DNA of 64,000 nucleotides from Sva-25 sp037385685 (GTDB taxonomy: Bacteria; Pseudomonadota; Gammaproteobacteria; Chromatiales; Chromatiaceae): assembly GCA_037385685.1 (NCBI GenBank), contig JARRMW010000004.1:124001-188000 (forward strand), given 5' to 3'. The position numbers were made by a program, and so were the translations under genes. The number at the start of each line of letters is the position of its first letter. The first letter of the stretch is position 1. Under the pieces are notes generated by a model. It saw only the letters and a list, made by a program, of their open reading frames with translations, was not told where the DNA came from and did not search any database. This document shows positions 42,082 through 51,026 of this stretch, one piece after another.

Positions 42082-42777
42082 TCAGCTGATACAGCGTTTT
42101 CGTATTTCGCGCAGATCGAAGATGTGGACAGAGTGACGATCGACTCTGACAACACCGCTATTTTCCAGCTGGTGGAGTTGTCGTGAAAAGGTCTCGGGAG
42201 AAAGATTGAGCGATGATGCAACCACTGACTTGTTTGCCGGCAAATTGACAACTGCCTGCATCTGGTCTTGCGCAAGCGCTTCTGCATTCTGCATCAGGTA
42301 ATCGACGACGCGCTGTTCGGCAGTGCGCAGACAACAGGCGTACATGCCTTCCAGCAAGCTCTGGACTCTCTGATGCGCCAGCTCCAGAAAAGAGAGCGTG
42401 ACTTCAGGCCATTTCCGCATTGATCCGAGAACGGTTTCGCCGTTGAGAACCAGAAGCAGTGACGGCGTCATGGCTTCAGCGTAAACAGGGACTTGCTGCT
42501 TCCAGAATAAAGCTGATTCCCCAAACGTCTTTCCCGGGAGAACGATATCGATGATACGTTCATTACCACTGGATGCAGTTAAACCGATCTTGATACGCCC
42601 CGACAGGAGACAATACATTTTCCGGTTGTCTCCACCATGCGTGTACAGCGTTTCGCCTCGGCGGATGTCCTGGTAGACGGATTCTTCCAGTAGAAATTCG
42701 AGCTGTTCCGGCCGCATGTCAGAGAAAACACCGATGCCGGCAATTTCCTCGAGCTGTGGCTTTAATGGAGTATCCAT
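42082..42777 (-). CDS. Crp/Fnr-family regulator, DNR-like
   Basis: A 231-aa regulator with an N-terminal cNMP-type beta barrel (residues ~20-135), a long dimer helix, and a C-terminal helix-turn-helix (NKSVVASSLNLSPETFSRQL). The recognition helix has E-T-F-S-R, equal to FNR E-x-x-S-R, which reads TTGAT half-sites. There is no N-terminal Cys cluster, so it is not an oxygen-sensing FNR. It looks like a NO- or haem-dependent DNR/NnrR. It lies just before the HAO-like gene, separated by 172 bp with a suitable box. Confidence 0.87.
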   Translation of the reverse strand: MDTPLKPQLEEIAGIGVFSDMRPEQLEFLLEESVYQDIRRGETLYTHGGDNRKMYCLLSGRIKIGLTASSGNERIIDIVLPGKTFGESALFWKQQVPVYAEAMTPSLLLVLNGETVLGSMRKWPEVTLSFLELAHQRVQSLLEGMYACCLRTAEQRVVDYLMQNAEALAQDQMQAVVNLPANKSVVASSLNLSPETFSRQLHQLENSGVVRVDRHSVHIFDLREIRKRCIS

Positions 42778-42938
42778 ATTTCATTGTCCTGGCATGGATG
42801 TCTGCCTGCTCCCTGGAGACGTCATCTCGCGACATTGCGATGATGGAGTATCAGTGAATCTGGTGGATAACCCTGTTCAAGTTCAGATACTAGCAAAGAC
42901 CTGTCAAAATTCGACAGACAATGTCAGACATAAAAAAA

Positions 42939-42963
42939 CCGCGCTGGCCAGGCGCGGTTTTTT
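42939..42963 (-). terminator. Bidirectional Rho-independent terminator
   Basis: Stem CCGCGC/GCGCGG with loop TGGCCAG, flanked by A7 on one side and T6 on the other. On minus it lies 23 bp after the fba stop and ends the carbon operon; read on plus it is also competent. Confidence 0.88.
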
Positions 42964-42985
42964 CGGACAGATGCTCAGCTGGATG

Positions 42986-44033
42986 TCAGCTGATTTTCTG
43001 GTCCAGTTCACCTTTGGCGTAAGCCGTGAACATGACTTCCAGCGACTTGGCCGTGATCTTCGATGCATGGCCGGCACAACCGAAGGCTTCGTAACGGGCC
43101 TTGCAGATCTCCTTCATGGCCTCGGTAGAGACTTTCAGGAACTTGCGCGGGTCGAAGTTGGACGGGTTTTCGTGCAGATGACGGCGAATGGCGCCTGTGG
43201 AGGCCATGCGCAGGTCGGTGTCGATGTTGACCTTGCGGACGCCGTGCTTGATGCCCTCGACGATTTCCTCGACCGGAACACCGTAAGTCTGGCCCATGTC
43301 ACCGCCATGGGTATTGATGATCTCCAGCCAGTCCTGCGGAACCGAGGAAGAGCCATGCATGACAAGGTGAGTGTTCGGAATACGCTCGTGAATCTCCCTG
43401 ATGCGGTCGATACGCAGGATATCGCCGGTCGGCTCCTTGGTAAACTTGTAGGCGCCGTGTGAAGTGCCAATCGCGATCGCAAGAGCATCGACATTGGTCG
43501 CCTTGACGAACTCTGCCGCTTCCTCGACATCGGTCAGCAGCATGTCCATGTCTAGCTTGCCTTCTGCACCGTGGCCGTCTTCCTCACCCATCTCGCCGGT
43601 TTCCAGCGAACCGAGGCAGCCAAGCTCGCCCTCGACAGTGACGCCGCCAGCGTGTGCCATCTCGACGACCTTACGCGTGACTTCCACGTTGTATCTTCAT
43701 GTCGGGCATCAGGGAACCGTCCATCATGACGGACGTGAAGCCTGACTGGATCGAGCGCAGGCAGACAGCCGGCTCGGAACCATGGTCCTGGTGCATGACG
43801 ATCGGAATGTGCGGGTACATTTCAGTCGCAGCGGTGATCAGGTGGCGCAGGAAGGGTTCACCTGCGTAGGAACGTGCACCGGCCGAGCCCTGCATGATGA
43901 CGGGGCTGTCGACCTCATCGGCAGCCTGCATGATGGCATGCACCTGCTCCATGTTGTTGACGTTGAACGCGGGCATGCCGAAATCGTTTTCGGCCGCGTA
44001 ATCCAGCAGTTGACGCATTGAAATCAGAGGCAT
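42986..44033 (-). pseudogene. fba: Class II fructose-bisphosphate aldolase, frameshifted
   Basis: The Calvin-cycle-subtype aldolase is in two frames. The 5' part (43671-44033) reads from MPLISMRQLLDYAAENDFG to SLMPDMK, then leaves the family in a wrong frame and stops. The 3' part (42986-43687) resumes at YNVEVTRKVVEMAHAGG and runs to the normal end, with GTSHGAYKF and MHGSSSVP zinc histidines intact. Between DMK and YNV the family has about six more residues (T-P-x-x-Y-E); here only one base remains, so about 17 bases are missing around 43693. As drawn it is not functional, but it may be an assembly error. Sits at the end of the operon, 38 bp after pyk. Confidence 0.85.
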
Positions 44034-44071
44034 TTTGTCTCTCCTTTCGAGTAAGAATATCGGTAGTTTAA

Positions 44072-45514
44072 TCAGTCAGGCAGAATATGTTCGCCTACCC
44101 GCAGAATTTTCATAACATTGGTGCCCCCCGGGATTCCCTGGAAATCACCCTTGGTGATAATCACCAGGTCTCCGTCACGGACAGCCCCGCGGCGAAGGAG
44201 TTCCTCGACCACTTCCTGGTTGATCCGCTGGGAATCGCTCTCGGTCGGCTGAAAGCTGATCGGATAGACACCGCGATACAGTGTTACACGGCGTCGGGTC
44301 GCGACATGCTCTGTCATGGCATAGATCGGGATGCCCGAGCTGATTCGTGACATCCAGAGTGCTGTCGAACCAGACTCCGTCAGCGAGGCAATCGCGGCGA
44401 CGCCGAGATGGTTGGCAGTGTACATCGAGGCCATCGCAATCGCTTCATCGACACGCCCGAACTGTGTATGCAAGCGGTGAGAAGACTGCATGGCTGTCGA
44501 CTGCTTCTCCGCCTCGACACAGATACGCGCCATTGACTGGATGACTTTCGCAGGATGCTTACCGACGGCTGTCTCGCCGGAGAGCATCACAGCATCGGTA
44601 CCGTCCAGGACGGCATTAGCGACGTCGAAGACCTCTGCGCGTGTCGGAATCGGATTGTCAATCATCGATTCCATCATCTGGGTCGCGGTGATGACAACCT
44701 TGTTCTTCGCACGTGTTTTGCGGATCAGCATCTTCTGTACGGCCGGGAGTTCCGCGTCACCAAGTTCGACGCCCAGATCACCCCGTGCAACCATGATGAC
44801 ATCGGTCGCCTCGATGATCTCTTCAATGGCCTCGATCGCTTCCGCACGTTCCACCTTGGCAACAATTGCCGCTCGACCATCCGCTTCCGTCAGCATCTCG
44901 CGTGCGCGATAGATGTCCTCTGCAGAGCGCACGAAGGACACTGCGAGGTAATCCGCCTCGATCTCGGCGGCAAAGGCGATATCACTGACATCCTTATCTG
45001 TCAGTGCAGGAGCGGAGAGTCCCCCGCCCTGCTTGTTGATGCCCTTGTTGTCGGAGAGTTCACCTCCGACCTTGACCTTGCAGATCACCTTGCTGCCATC
45101 AACCTGGTCAACCCACAGAACGATTTTTCCGTCGTTTACCATGAGTGTGTCACCGCGGTTCAGGTCAAGCGGCAGTTGCTTGTAGGTACAACCGACGATT
45201 TCCTGGTTACCCTGGTCGATCGGATGGTCGACGTCGAGTGTGAAGGTGTCACCCTCAGCGAGCTGGACCGGACCCTCACTGAAGCTGCCGCAGCGGATCT
45301 TGGGCCCTTGCAGATCGACGAGAACACCGACCTGGCGACCACACGCGCGCGCGCGATTTCGAACGTGGTCGGCACGTCTGGCATGCTCCTCATGCGAGCC
45401 GTGCGACAGGTTGATGCGCACGACATCGACACCGGCATCGATCAGGCGATCGATGATGTCCGGATCGTCAGTTGCCGGACCGAGCGTCGCGACGATTTTG
45501 GTACGTCTTGGCAT
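44072..45514 (-). CDS. pyk: Pyruvate kinase
   Basis: A 480-aa enzyme converting phosphoenolpyruvate and ADP to pyruvate and ATP. Motifs: MPRRTKIVATLGPATD at the N-terminus, VRINLSHGSHEEH, DLQGPKIRCG, and the active-site Lys region IVAKVERAEAIEAIEEII with MVARGDLGVEL. The C-terminal regulatory domain is present. It is 6 bp after pgk, so the two are translated together. Confidence 0.95.
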   Translation of the reverse strand: MPRRTKIVATLGPATDDPDIIDRLIDAGVDVVRINLSHGSHEEHARRADHVRNRARACGRQVGVLVDLQGPKIRCGSFSEGPVQLAEGDTFTLDVDHPIDQGNQEIVGCTYKQLPLDLNRGDTLMVNDGKIVLWVDQVDGSKVICKVKVGGELSDNKGINKQGGGLSAPALTDKDVSDIAFAAEIEADYLAVSFVRSAEDIYRAREMLTEADGRAAIVAKVERAEAIEAIEEIIEATDVIMVARGDLGVELGDAELPAVQKMLIRKTRAKNKVVITATQMMESMIDNPIPTRAEVFDVANAVLDGTDAVMLSGETAVGKHPAKVIQSMARICVEAEKQSTAMQSSHRLHTQFGRVDEAIAMASMYTANHLGVAAIASLTESGSTALWMSRISSGIPIYAMTEHVATRRRVTLYRGVYPISFQPTESDSQRINQEVVEELLRRGAVRDGDLVIITKGDFQGIPGGTNVMKILRVGEHILPD

Positions 45515-45520
45515 CTTGAA

Positions 45521-46705
45521 TTACTGGCTGGCCGCGCGTTCTTCCAGCATGGCAACGGCTGGCAGTTTCTTGCCCTCGAGGAACTCGAGGAAGGCACCGC
45601 CACCGGTCGAGATGTAGGAAACACGTTCTGCAATGCCGTACTTGTCAACAGCTGCGAGCGTGTCGCCTCCACCGGCAATCGAGAAAGCATCCGATTCGGC
45701 AATTGCCAGACCGAGCGCCTTGGTGCCCTCGCCGAACTGGTCGAATTCGAAGACACCGACAGGGCCGTTCCAGACAATGGTACCGGCTGCTTTCATCATG
45801 TCGGCGAAACGTGCTGCGGTCTCGGGGCCGATATCGAAGATCATGTCGTCATCTGCGACATCCTCGACCTTCTTGACGGTTGCCTCGGCGGTCTCGGAGA
45901 ATTCCTTGCCGACAACGACGTCTGTCGGGACCGGAATCTCGCCGCCCTTCTCCTTCGCAGCCTCCATGAGACGCTTTGCCTCAGGAATCAGGTCTTCCTC
46001 GTAGAGTGACTTGCCGACATTGTGACCAGCAGCCGCGATGAAGGTGTTGGCGATACCTCCACCGGGTATGAGCTGGTCGACGACCTTGCTCAGTGAGTCG
46101 AGGACAGTCAGCTTTGTCGAGACCTTGGAGCCACCGACGATAGCCGCCATCGGACGTGCAGGATTGTCGAGTGCCTTGCCTAGCGCTTCGAGTTCGCCTG
46201 CCAGCAACGGACCTGCGCAGGCCACAGGTGCGAATGTGCCAGCACCGTGTGTCGATGCCTGGGCGCGGTGCGCCGTACCAAAGGCGTCCATGACGTAGAT
46301 ATCGCACAGCGAGGCGTACTTCTTTGAGAGTTCCTCGTCGTTCTTCTTCTCGCCAATGTTGAAACGGACGTTCTCGAGCAGTACAACATCGCCGTCATTA
46401 AGCTCGGGTGCGTTGTCCAGATAATCGGAAACCAGCCTGACTTCCTTGCCGAGTGCATCGGAGAGATAGTCTGCAACAGGCTTCATGGAAAACTCATCCG
46501 CCGGCTCGCCCTCTGTCGGACGGCCAAGATGGGACATCAGCATGACCCGCGCACCCGCCTTGATGCAGTGCTCGATCGTCGGCATGGATGCCCTGATGCG
46601 TTTGTCAGAAGCGACTTTGCCATCCTTGATCGGGACATTCAGATCCTGACGGATCAGGACGCGTTTACCGGCGAGATCCAGATCGGCCATTTTTATGACG
46701 GACAT
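45521..46705 (-). CDS. pgk: Phosphoglycerate kinase
   Basis: A 394-aa enzyme of glycolysis and the Calvin cycle. Motifs are GKRVLIRQDLNVPI, MLMSHLGRP, GPLLAGELEALGKAL with AIVGGSKVSTKLTVL, and the C-terminal STGGGAFLEFLEGK. It is 121 bp downstream of gap, with a hairpin in the gap, and 6 bp ahead of pyk. Confidence 0.95.
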   Translation of the reverse strand: MSVIKMADLDLAGKRVLIRQDLNVPIKDGKVASDKRIRASMPTIEHCIKAGARVMLMSHLGRPTEGEPADEFSMKPVADYLSDALGKEVRLVSDYLDNAPELNDGDVVLLENVRFNIGEKKNDEELSKKYASLCDIYVMDAFGTAHRAQASTHGAGTFAPVACAGPLLAGELEALGKALDNPARPMAAIVGGSKVSTKLTVLDSLSKVVDQLIPGGGIANTFIAAAGHNVGKSLYEEDLIPEAKRLMEAAKEKGGEIPVPTDVVVGKEFSETAEATVKKVEDVADDDMIFDIGPETAARFADMMKAAGTIVWNGPVGVFEFDQFGEGTKALGLAIAESDAFSIAGGGDTLAAVDKYGIAERVSYISTGGGAFLEFLEGKKLPAVAMLEERAASQ

Positions 46706-46782
46706 GAAGTTCTCCTTATAAGTAATTGATATAAAAAACTATTTGCTCAAATTTCAGTTTCAGCAAATAGCTTTATGAAACC

Positions 46783-46806
46783 GCCGGGAAGGCAAACCTT
46801 CCCGGC
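46783..46806 (-). terminator. Hairpin between gap and pgk
   Basis: Perfect 10-bp stem GCCGGGAAGG/CCTTCCCGGC with loop CAAA. On minus the following bases are GGTTTCATAAAGC, so it is only moderately terminator-like. It could set the gap-to-pgk ratio. Confidence 0.6.
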
Positions 46807-46826
46807 AGTCCAAAAGCCCGGGGCTC

Positions 46827-47831
46827 TTAGTTGGCAGCCACGTGCTCTGCGAAACGCAGCATGTTGCAGGTGTAGCCATACTCGTTGTCGTACCAGGAGA
46901 CAACCTTGACGAAGGTGCCGTCCAGCGCGATACCTGCTTCTGCATCGAAAATAGACGAGAAACCGCAACCGCGGAAGTCGGTGGAGACGACTTTCTCGTC
47001 TGTATAGCCGAGAGTCTTGCTCATATCACCGGTCTCGGACGCTTCCTTCATGGCCGCGCAGATGTCGGCGTAGTCAGCTTCGCTGTTCAGCTCGACAGTC
47101 AGGTCAACGACAGAGACGTCAGAGGTCGGGACACGAAACGCCATGCCGGTGAGCTTGCCATTCAGCTCGGGCAGAACCACGCCAACGGCTTTCGCAGCAC
47201 CAGTCGAGGACGGGATGATGTTCTCGAGGATACCGCGGCCACCGCGCCAGTCTTTCATGGACGGGCCATCAACGGTCTTCTGGGTTGCCGTGGCGGCATG
47301 AACGGTCGTCATGAGACCGCGCTTGATGCCCCACTTGTCGTGAAGAACCTTGGCAACAGGTGCCAGGCAGTTGGTGGTACAGGAAGCAGCAGAGATGATT
47401 GCCTGGCCAGCGTAGTCAGTGTGGTTGACGCCATAGACGAACATCGGCGTACCGTCCTTGGACGGTGCAGACATGACGACTTTTTTCGCGCCAGCTTCGA
47501 TGTGCTTCTGGCAGCCTTCCTCGGTGAGGAAGAAGCCTGTGCACTCGAGTACCAGGTCGGCGCCGATCTCGTCCCACTTCAGGTTGGCAGGATCGCGCTC
47601 TGCGGTCAGACGGATGTTCTTGCCATTGACAGTCATGGTGTCGCCGGAAACAGAGATATCCCCGTCGAAATTACCGTGAACCGAGTCGTACTTCAGCATG
47701 TATGCCAGGTAGTCATTGTCCAGCAGGTCATTGATACCGACAACCTCGATCTCCGGGAAATCCTTGGCGATAGCACGGAATGCCATGCGGCCGATGCGGC
47801 CAAAACCATTGATACCGACTTTAATCGTCAT
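46827..47831 (-). CDS. gap: Glyceraldehyde-3-phosphate dehydrogenase, type I
   Basis: A 334-aa dehydrogenase with N-terminal INGFGRIGRMAFRAI and the catalytic Cys in ISAASCTTNCLAPV. NAD/NADP preference is not decided by eye (VVGINDLLD at the end of the Rossmann strand carries Asp, typical of NAD enzymes). It serves glycolysis, gluconeogenesis and the Calvin cycle. It follows tkt with a 68-bp gap that holds a hairpin. Confidence 0.95.
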   Translation of the reverse strand: MTIKVGINGFGRIGRMAFRAIAKDFPEIEVVGINDLLDNDYLAYMLKYDSVHGNFDGDISVSGDTMTVNGKNIRLTAERDPANLKWDEIGADLVLECTGFFLTEEGCQKHIEAGAKKVVMSAPSKDGTPMFVYGVNHTDYAGQAIISAASCTTNCLAPVAKVLHDKWGIKRGLMTTVHAATATQKTVDGPSMKDWRGGRGILENIIPSSTGAAKAVGVVLPELNGKLTGMAFRVPTSDVSVVDLTVELNSEADYADICAAMKEASETGDMSKTLGYTDEKVVSTDFRGCGFSSIFDAEAGIALDGTFVKVVSWYDNEYGYTCNMLRFAEHVAAN

Positions 47832-47868
47832 TTTCTCTTCTCCTCAAACACGTATGGAAAAATTCAAA

Positions 47869-47887
47869 GGGCCAGCAATGCTGGCCC
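47869..47887 (-). terminator. Hairpin between tkt and gap
   Basis: Stem GGGCCAGC/GCTGGCCC with loop AAT, on minus followed by TTTGAATTTTTCC. It may reduce read-through or protect the 5' message of tkt. Confidence 0.6.
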
Positions 47888-47899
47888 GTAATAATGTGA

Positions 47900-49912
47900 T
47901 CAGGCAGTGACTTCGTCGAGCGCCTTCAGGACATTGTCAGCGGTAAAGCCAAACTCCTTGAAGAGCTGGCCAGCAGGTGCGGACTCGCCGAAACGGTCGA
48001 TACCGATGACACGGCCGTTCAGGCCGACATACTTGTACCAGCCCTCGGTGACGGCAGCCTCGACCGCAACGCGCGCGGTGACAGATGATGGCAGGACAGA
48101 CTCCTTGTAGGCGTCATCCTGCTTGTCGAATTCGGTCGTGCTGGGCATGGAGACGACGCGGACTTTCTTGCCACTCTTCTCGGCCGCCTCAACAGCGATT
48201 TCGACCTCGGAACCTGTCGCGATCACGATTGCATCCGGTGTGCCATCACAATCGCGCAGGATGTATCCGCCACGCTTGATATCGGCAATTTGGTCATCAG
48301 TACGCGTCATGAACGGGAGATTCTGGCGCGAGAAGATCAGGCACGACGGGCCGTCCGTGCGCTCAATCGCTTCTTTCCATGCAATGGCGGTTTCGACGCC
48401 GTCACATGGACGCCAAAGGGCCATGTTCGGGATCATGCGCAATGTCGGGATCTGCTCGACTGCCTGGTGCGTCGGGCCATCCTCTCCCAGACCGATGGAA
48501 TCATGCGTGTAGACAAAGATTGAGCGGATCTTCATGAGTGCAGCCATGCGCAGTGCATTACGCGCATACTCTGAAAACATCAGGAAGGTCGCGCCATACG
48601 GGATGAAACCGCCATGCAGCGCAATTCCGTTCATCATGGCGCTCATGCCAAATTCACGGACACCATAAGAGAGATAGTTGCCCTCGAAATCGGGCTTCTT
48701 GCGATCATGCTCGGGATCCGGGTTGATTGCCCTGGAGCCTGACCAGAAGGTGTTGTTCGACGGGGTCAGGTCAGCAGACCCACCGAGGAATTCCGGCAGG
48801 AAGGGACCAAAGCCATTGAGTGCGTTCTTCGAAGCAACACGTGTTGCAGGTGACTCGGCTTTTTCGTTGATAGCAGCAATCGCTGCAGCTGCATCCGCCT
48901 CCCAGTTGGCTGGCAATTCACCTGCCATGCGGCGTTTGAATTCGGATGCAAGTTCGGGATATTCCTTTTCATAAGCGGCAAATTTCTCGTTCCATTCCCC
49001 TTCAGCTTCGGCGCCTTTCTCCTTGGCATCCCAGCCCTTGTAAATCTCATCAGGGATAACGAAAGGAGCATGATCCCACCCCAGTTCCTTGCGGGTCAGC
49101 GCAATTTCGTCGTCTCCGAGCGGTGCACCATGGCAGTCGTGGCCACCGGCCTTGTTGGGTGAACCATAGCCGATAATGGTCTTGCAGCAGATCAGGGTCG
49201 GCTTGTCGTCTTCTTTCTGCGCTTCCTTGATTGCCTTTTTGATGGCATCGGCATCGTGTCCGTCCACATCCTCGATGACGTGCCAGCCGTATGCCTTGAA
49301 ACGCTTCGGCGTGTTGTCAGTGAACCAGCCTTCGGTATGACCATCAATAGATATGCCATTGTCATCCCAGAAGGCGATCAGCTTGCCAAGACGCAGCGTG
49401 CCGGCGAGTGAACAGGCTTCATGTGAAATCCCCTCCATCATGCAGCCGTCACCCAGGAAGACATAGGTGTTGTGGTCGACGATCTCGTGGCCCTTGCGGT
49501 TGAACTGCTTGGCGAGAACAGCTTCGGCCAGTGCCATGCCAACACCGTTGGTGATGCCCTGGCCAAGAGGTCCGGTCGTGGTTTCGATACCGGGTGCGTA
49601 ACCGTACTCGGGGTGACCAGGCGTCTTGGAATGCAGTTGGCGAAAATCCTTGAGGTCATCCATGGTCAGCTCGTAGCCGCTCAGATGCAGCAGCGAGTAG
49701 ATGAGCATCGAACCGTGGCCATTGGACAGGATGAAACGATCGCGGTCTGCCCAGTCGGGATTGGTCGGGTTGTGCTTCATGAAGTCGTTCCAGAGCACTT
49801 CGGCGATGTCTGCCATGCCCATCGGGGCGCCCGGGTGACCAGAGTTTGCCTTCTGTACCGCGTCCATGCTGAGTGCACGAATCGCGTTGGCCAGATCTCT
49901 GCGTGAGGCCAT
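47900..49912 (-). CDS. tkt: Transketolase
   Basis: A 670-aa thiamine-diphosphate enzyme moving two-carbon units in the pentose phosphate and Calvin cycles. Motifs: NSGHPGAPMGMADI near the N-terminus, the ThDP-binding GDGCMMEGISHEACSLAG, and the C-terminal LIFSRQNLPFM. The ATG at 49912 follows GAGGAG with 6 nt spacing; the longer frame to 49969 is unlikely. First gene of the operon; a promoter fits at 50034-50062. Confidence 0.95.
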   Translation of the reverse strand: MASRRDLANAIRALSMDAVQKANSGHPGAPMGMADIAEVLWNDFMKHNPTNPDWADRDRFILSNGHGSMLIYSLLHLSGYELTMDDLKDFRQLHSKTPGHPEYGYAPGIETTTGPLGQGITNGVGMALAEAVLAKQFNRKGHEIVDHNTYVFLGDGCMMEGISHEACSLAGTLRLGKLIAFWDDNGISIDGHTEGWFTDNTPKRFKAYGWHVIEDVDGHDADAIKKAIKEAQKEDDKPTLICCKTIIGYGSPNKAGGHDCHGAPLGDDEIALTRKELGWDHAPFVIPDEIYKGWDAKEKGAEAEGEWNEKFAAYEKEYPELASEFKRRMAGELPANWEADAAAAIAAINEKAESPATRVASKNALNGFGPFLPEFLGGSADLTPSNNTFWSGSRAINPDPEHDRKKPDFEGNYLSYGVREFGMSAMMNGIALHGGFIPYGATFLMFSEYARNALRMAALMKIRSIFVYTHDSIGLGEDGPTHQAVEQIPTLRMIPNMALWRPCDGVETAIAWKEAIERTDGPSCLIFSRQNLPFMTRTDDQIADIKRGGYILRDCDGTPDAIVIATGSEVEIAVEAAEKSGKKVRVVSMPSTTEFDKQDDAYKESVLPSSVTARVAVEAAVTEGWYKYVGLNGRVIGIDRFGESAPAGQLFKEFGFTADNVLKALDEVTA

Positions 49913-50033
49913 AGGAGTCTCCTCTTGATGAATTGAAACTGTGTTGTCAGCCGTGCCAGGAACTGTCATTGACCGGGTACGACTGCTGGAATCTGTATTA
50001 GCGTCTCATAATGCTCGAGACATAAAGGCGGCT

Positions 50034-50062
50034 ATTCTGACCCAAAGGCCGGCGATGGGCAA
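50034..50062 (-). promoter_or_regulatory. Sigma-70 promoter candidate of the tkt operon
   Basis: On minus, -35 TTGCCC, 17-bp spacer, -10 CAGAAT. Transcription would start near 50027, leaving a 5' leader of about 115 nt before tkt. This and the 300-bp gap around it are otherwise without genes. Confidence 0.5.
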
Positions 50063-50217
50063 TAAGTAAAGACCCCGGATGCCGGGTATGTGGCCATAAA
50101 AATATTTTGTCCATGGCCGACCAGCGACTATTTATCAAGGGGTTATGAACAATAGTTAATATTAGAAAACGGCAGAGCTCACAGATAGCGCTCGCGGACA
50201 AAGTAAACTCTTTGCCC

Positions 50218-50775
50218 TCATGCCTCCTTCCACTTGATTGAGCAGCCCATGCTCGGGATCTGCTGTGCGGGTCCCTTGCCGGTCTCTGCAACCTGCATCA
50301 TCGCCTCGAATAGATCCCGCCTTGCGTTGGCGGGCGCGGCTTCCTTGCGGCTCTCGTCGAGTCGGCCGCGGTACTGAAGTTGCAGGTCGGCGTTGTAACC
50401 GAAGAAGTCGGGCGTGCAGACTGCGCCATATGCCCTGGCCACTTCCTGGCTCTCGTCGAGAAGATAGGGAAAAGGGAAGTCGAACTCCTCCGCCACTTTT
50501 TTCATGTTTTCGAAGGAGTCTTCGGGATAGTCGGCAGGATCGTTGGACATGATCGCGACTGTATTGATACCCGTTTGCCGGAGTTCCCTGGTATCGCGCA
50601 CGATGCGATCGCGGATCGCCTTGACATAGGGACAGTGGTTGCAGATGAACATCACGAGCAGCCCCTTCTCTCCCTTGCACTCTTGCAATGTCCAGGTTTT
50701 GCCGTCAACGCCAGGAAGCGCAAAGTCGATTGCCGGCTGGCCGAAATCACACACGGGTGTTTGCAGAGATACCAT
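50218..50775 (-). CDS. Redoxin/AhpC-TSA-like thioredoxin-fold protein
   Basis: A 185-aa cytosolic protein with the redox motif C-N-H-C in MFICNHCPYVKAIRDRI and a thioredoxin fold (PAIDFALPGVDGKTWTLQEC at the start). The C-terminal 'cPro'-like stretch GAVCTPDFFGYN has T-P, matching the cis-Pro loop. The start MVSLQTPVCDFG at 50775 has AAGGA 7 nt upstream. It may be a peroxiredoxin-like or disulfide protein. Neighbours give no direct hint. Confidence 0.85.
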   Translation of the reverse strand: MVSLQTPVCDFGQPAIDFALPGVDGKTWTLQECKGEKGLLVMFICNHCPYVKAIRDRIVRDTRELRQTGINTVAIMSNDPADYPEDSFENMKKVAEEFDFPFPYLLDESQEVARAYGAVCTPDFFGYNADLQLQYRGRLDESRKEAAPANARRDLFEAMMQVAETGKGPAQQIPSMGCSIKWKEA

Positions 50776-50866
50776 GGCTGAATCCTTTTCTGGTGTTCGG
50801 AAATGCCGTCGGATCTTATCAGCTGACACTCGATAGGTGTAGTGCGGTTTCCCGGTACGCGGTGCG

Positions 50867-50894
50867 TTGACACCCCTGTTGATTTCTGCATAAT
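50867..50894 (+). promoter_or_regulatory. Sigma-70 promoter upstream of metK
   Basis: TTGACA (50867-50872), 16-bp spacer, CATAAT (50889-50894). A strong match to consensus. Transcription from about 50901 would cross the hairpin ahead of metK. Confidence 0.75.
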
Positions 50895-50900
50895 GCTGGC

Positions 50901-51026
50901 TCAGCGCCGATTTGATTCAGATTGCGGGCGCTCAAAAAATGCGGCTAAAGCGAGGTCAGGCACGAATTTTTCAAACCCGCCCAAGCATCAGCCAGGCGGG
51001 TTTTTTTATTACTGGACCAGGACATC
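50901..51026 (+). ncRNA. metK leader with internal terminator (candidate attenuator)
   Basis: The ~126-nt leader begins in a stretch where AGCGCC can pair with GGCGCT (about 50900-50936), then a GCGGC-rich segment, then a terminator whose stem is AAACCCGCC (50973-50981) and GGCGGGTTT (50995-51003). The upstream words GCGGG could pair with the terminator's CCCGC, so two exclusive folds are possible. I do not recognise a SAM riboswitch class here. Alternatively the leader ends as an sRNA. Both readings need RNA data. Confidence 0.5.
50973..51007 (+). terminator. Rho-independent terminator before metK
   Basis: A nine-base-pair stem with a 13-nt loop followed by T7, ending 20 bp before the metK ATG and so inside its own leader. 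There is no plus-strand gene upstream that it would end. Confidence 0.85.

Noticed and set aside
42778..42938. A second regulator or sRNA between the regulator and fba
   Set aside because: No frame or promoter stands out; the terminator is explained by fba.
44555..46009. Long plus frame across pyk and pgk
   Set aside because: Opposite to two well conserved enzymes; no motif or ribosome site. Antisense shadow.
46842..47891. Long plus frame across gap
   Set aside because: Same reason: gap on the minus strand is unambiguous.
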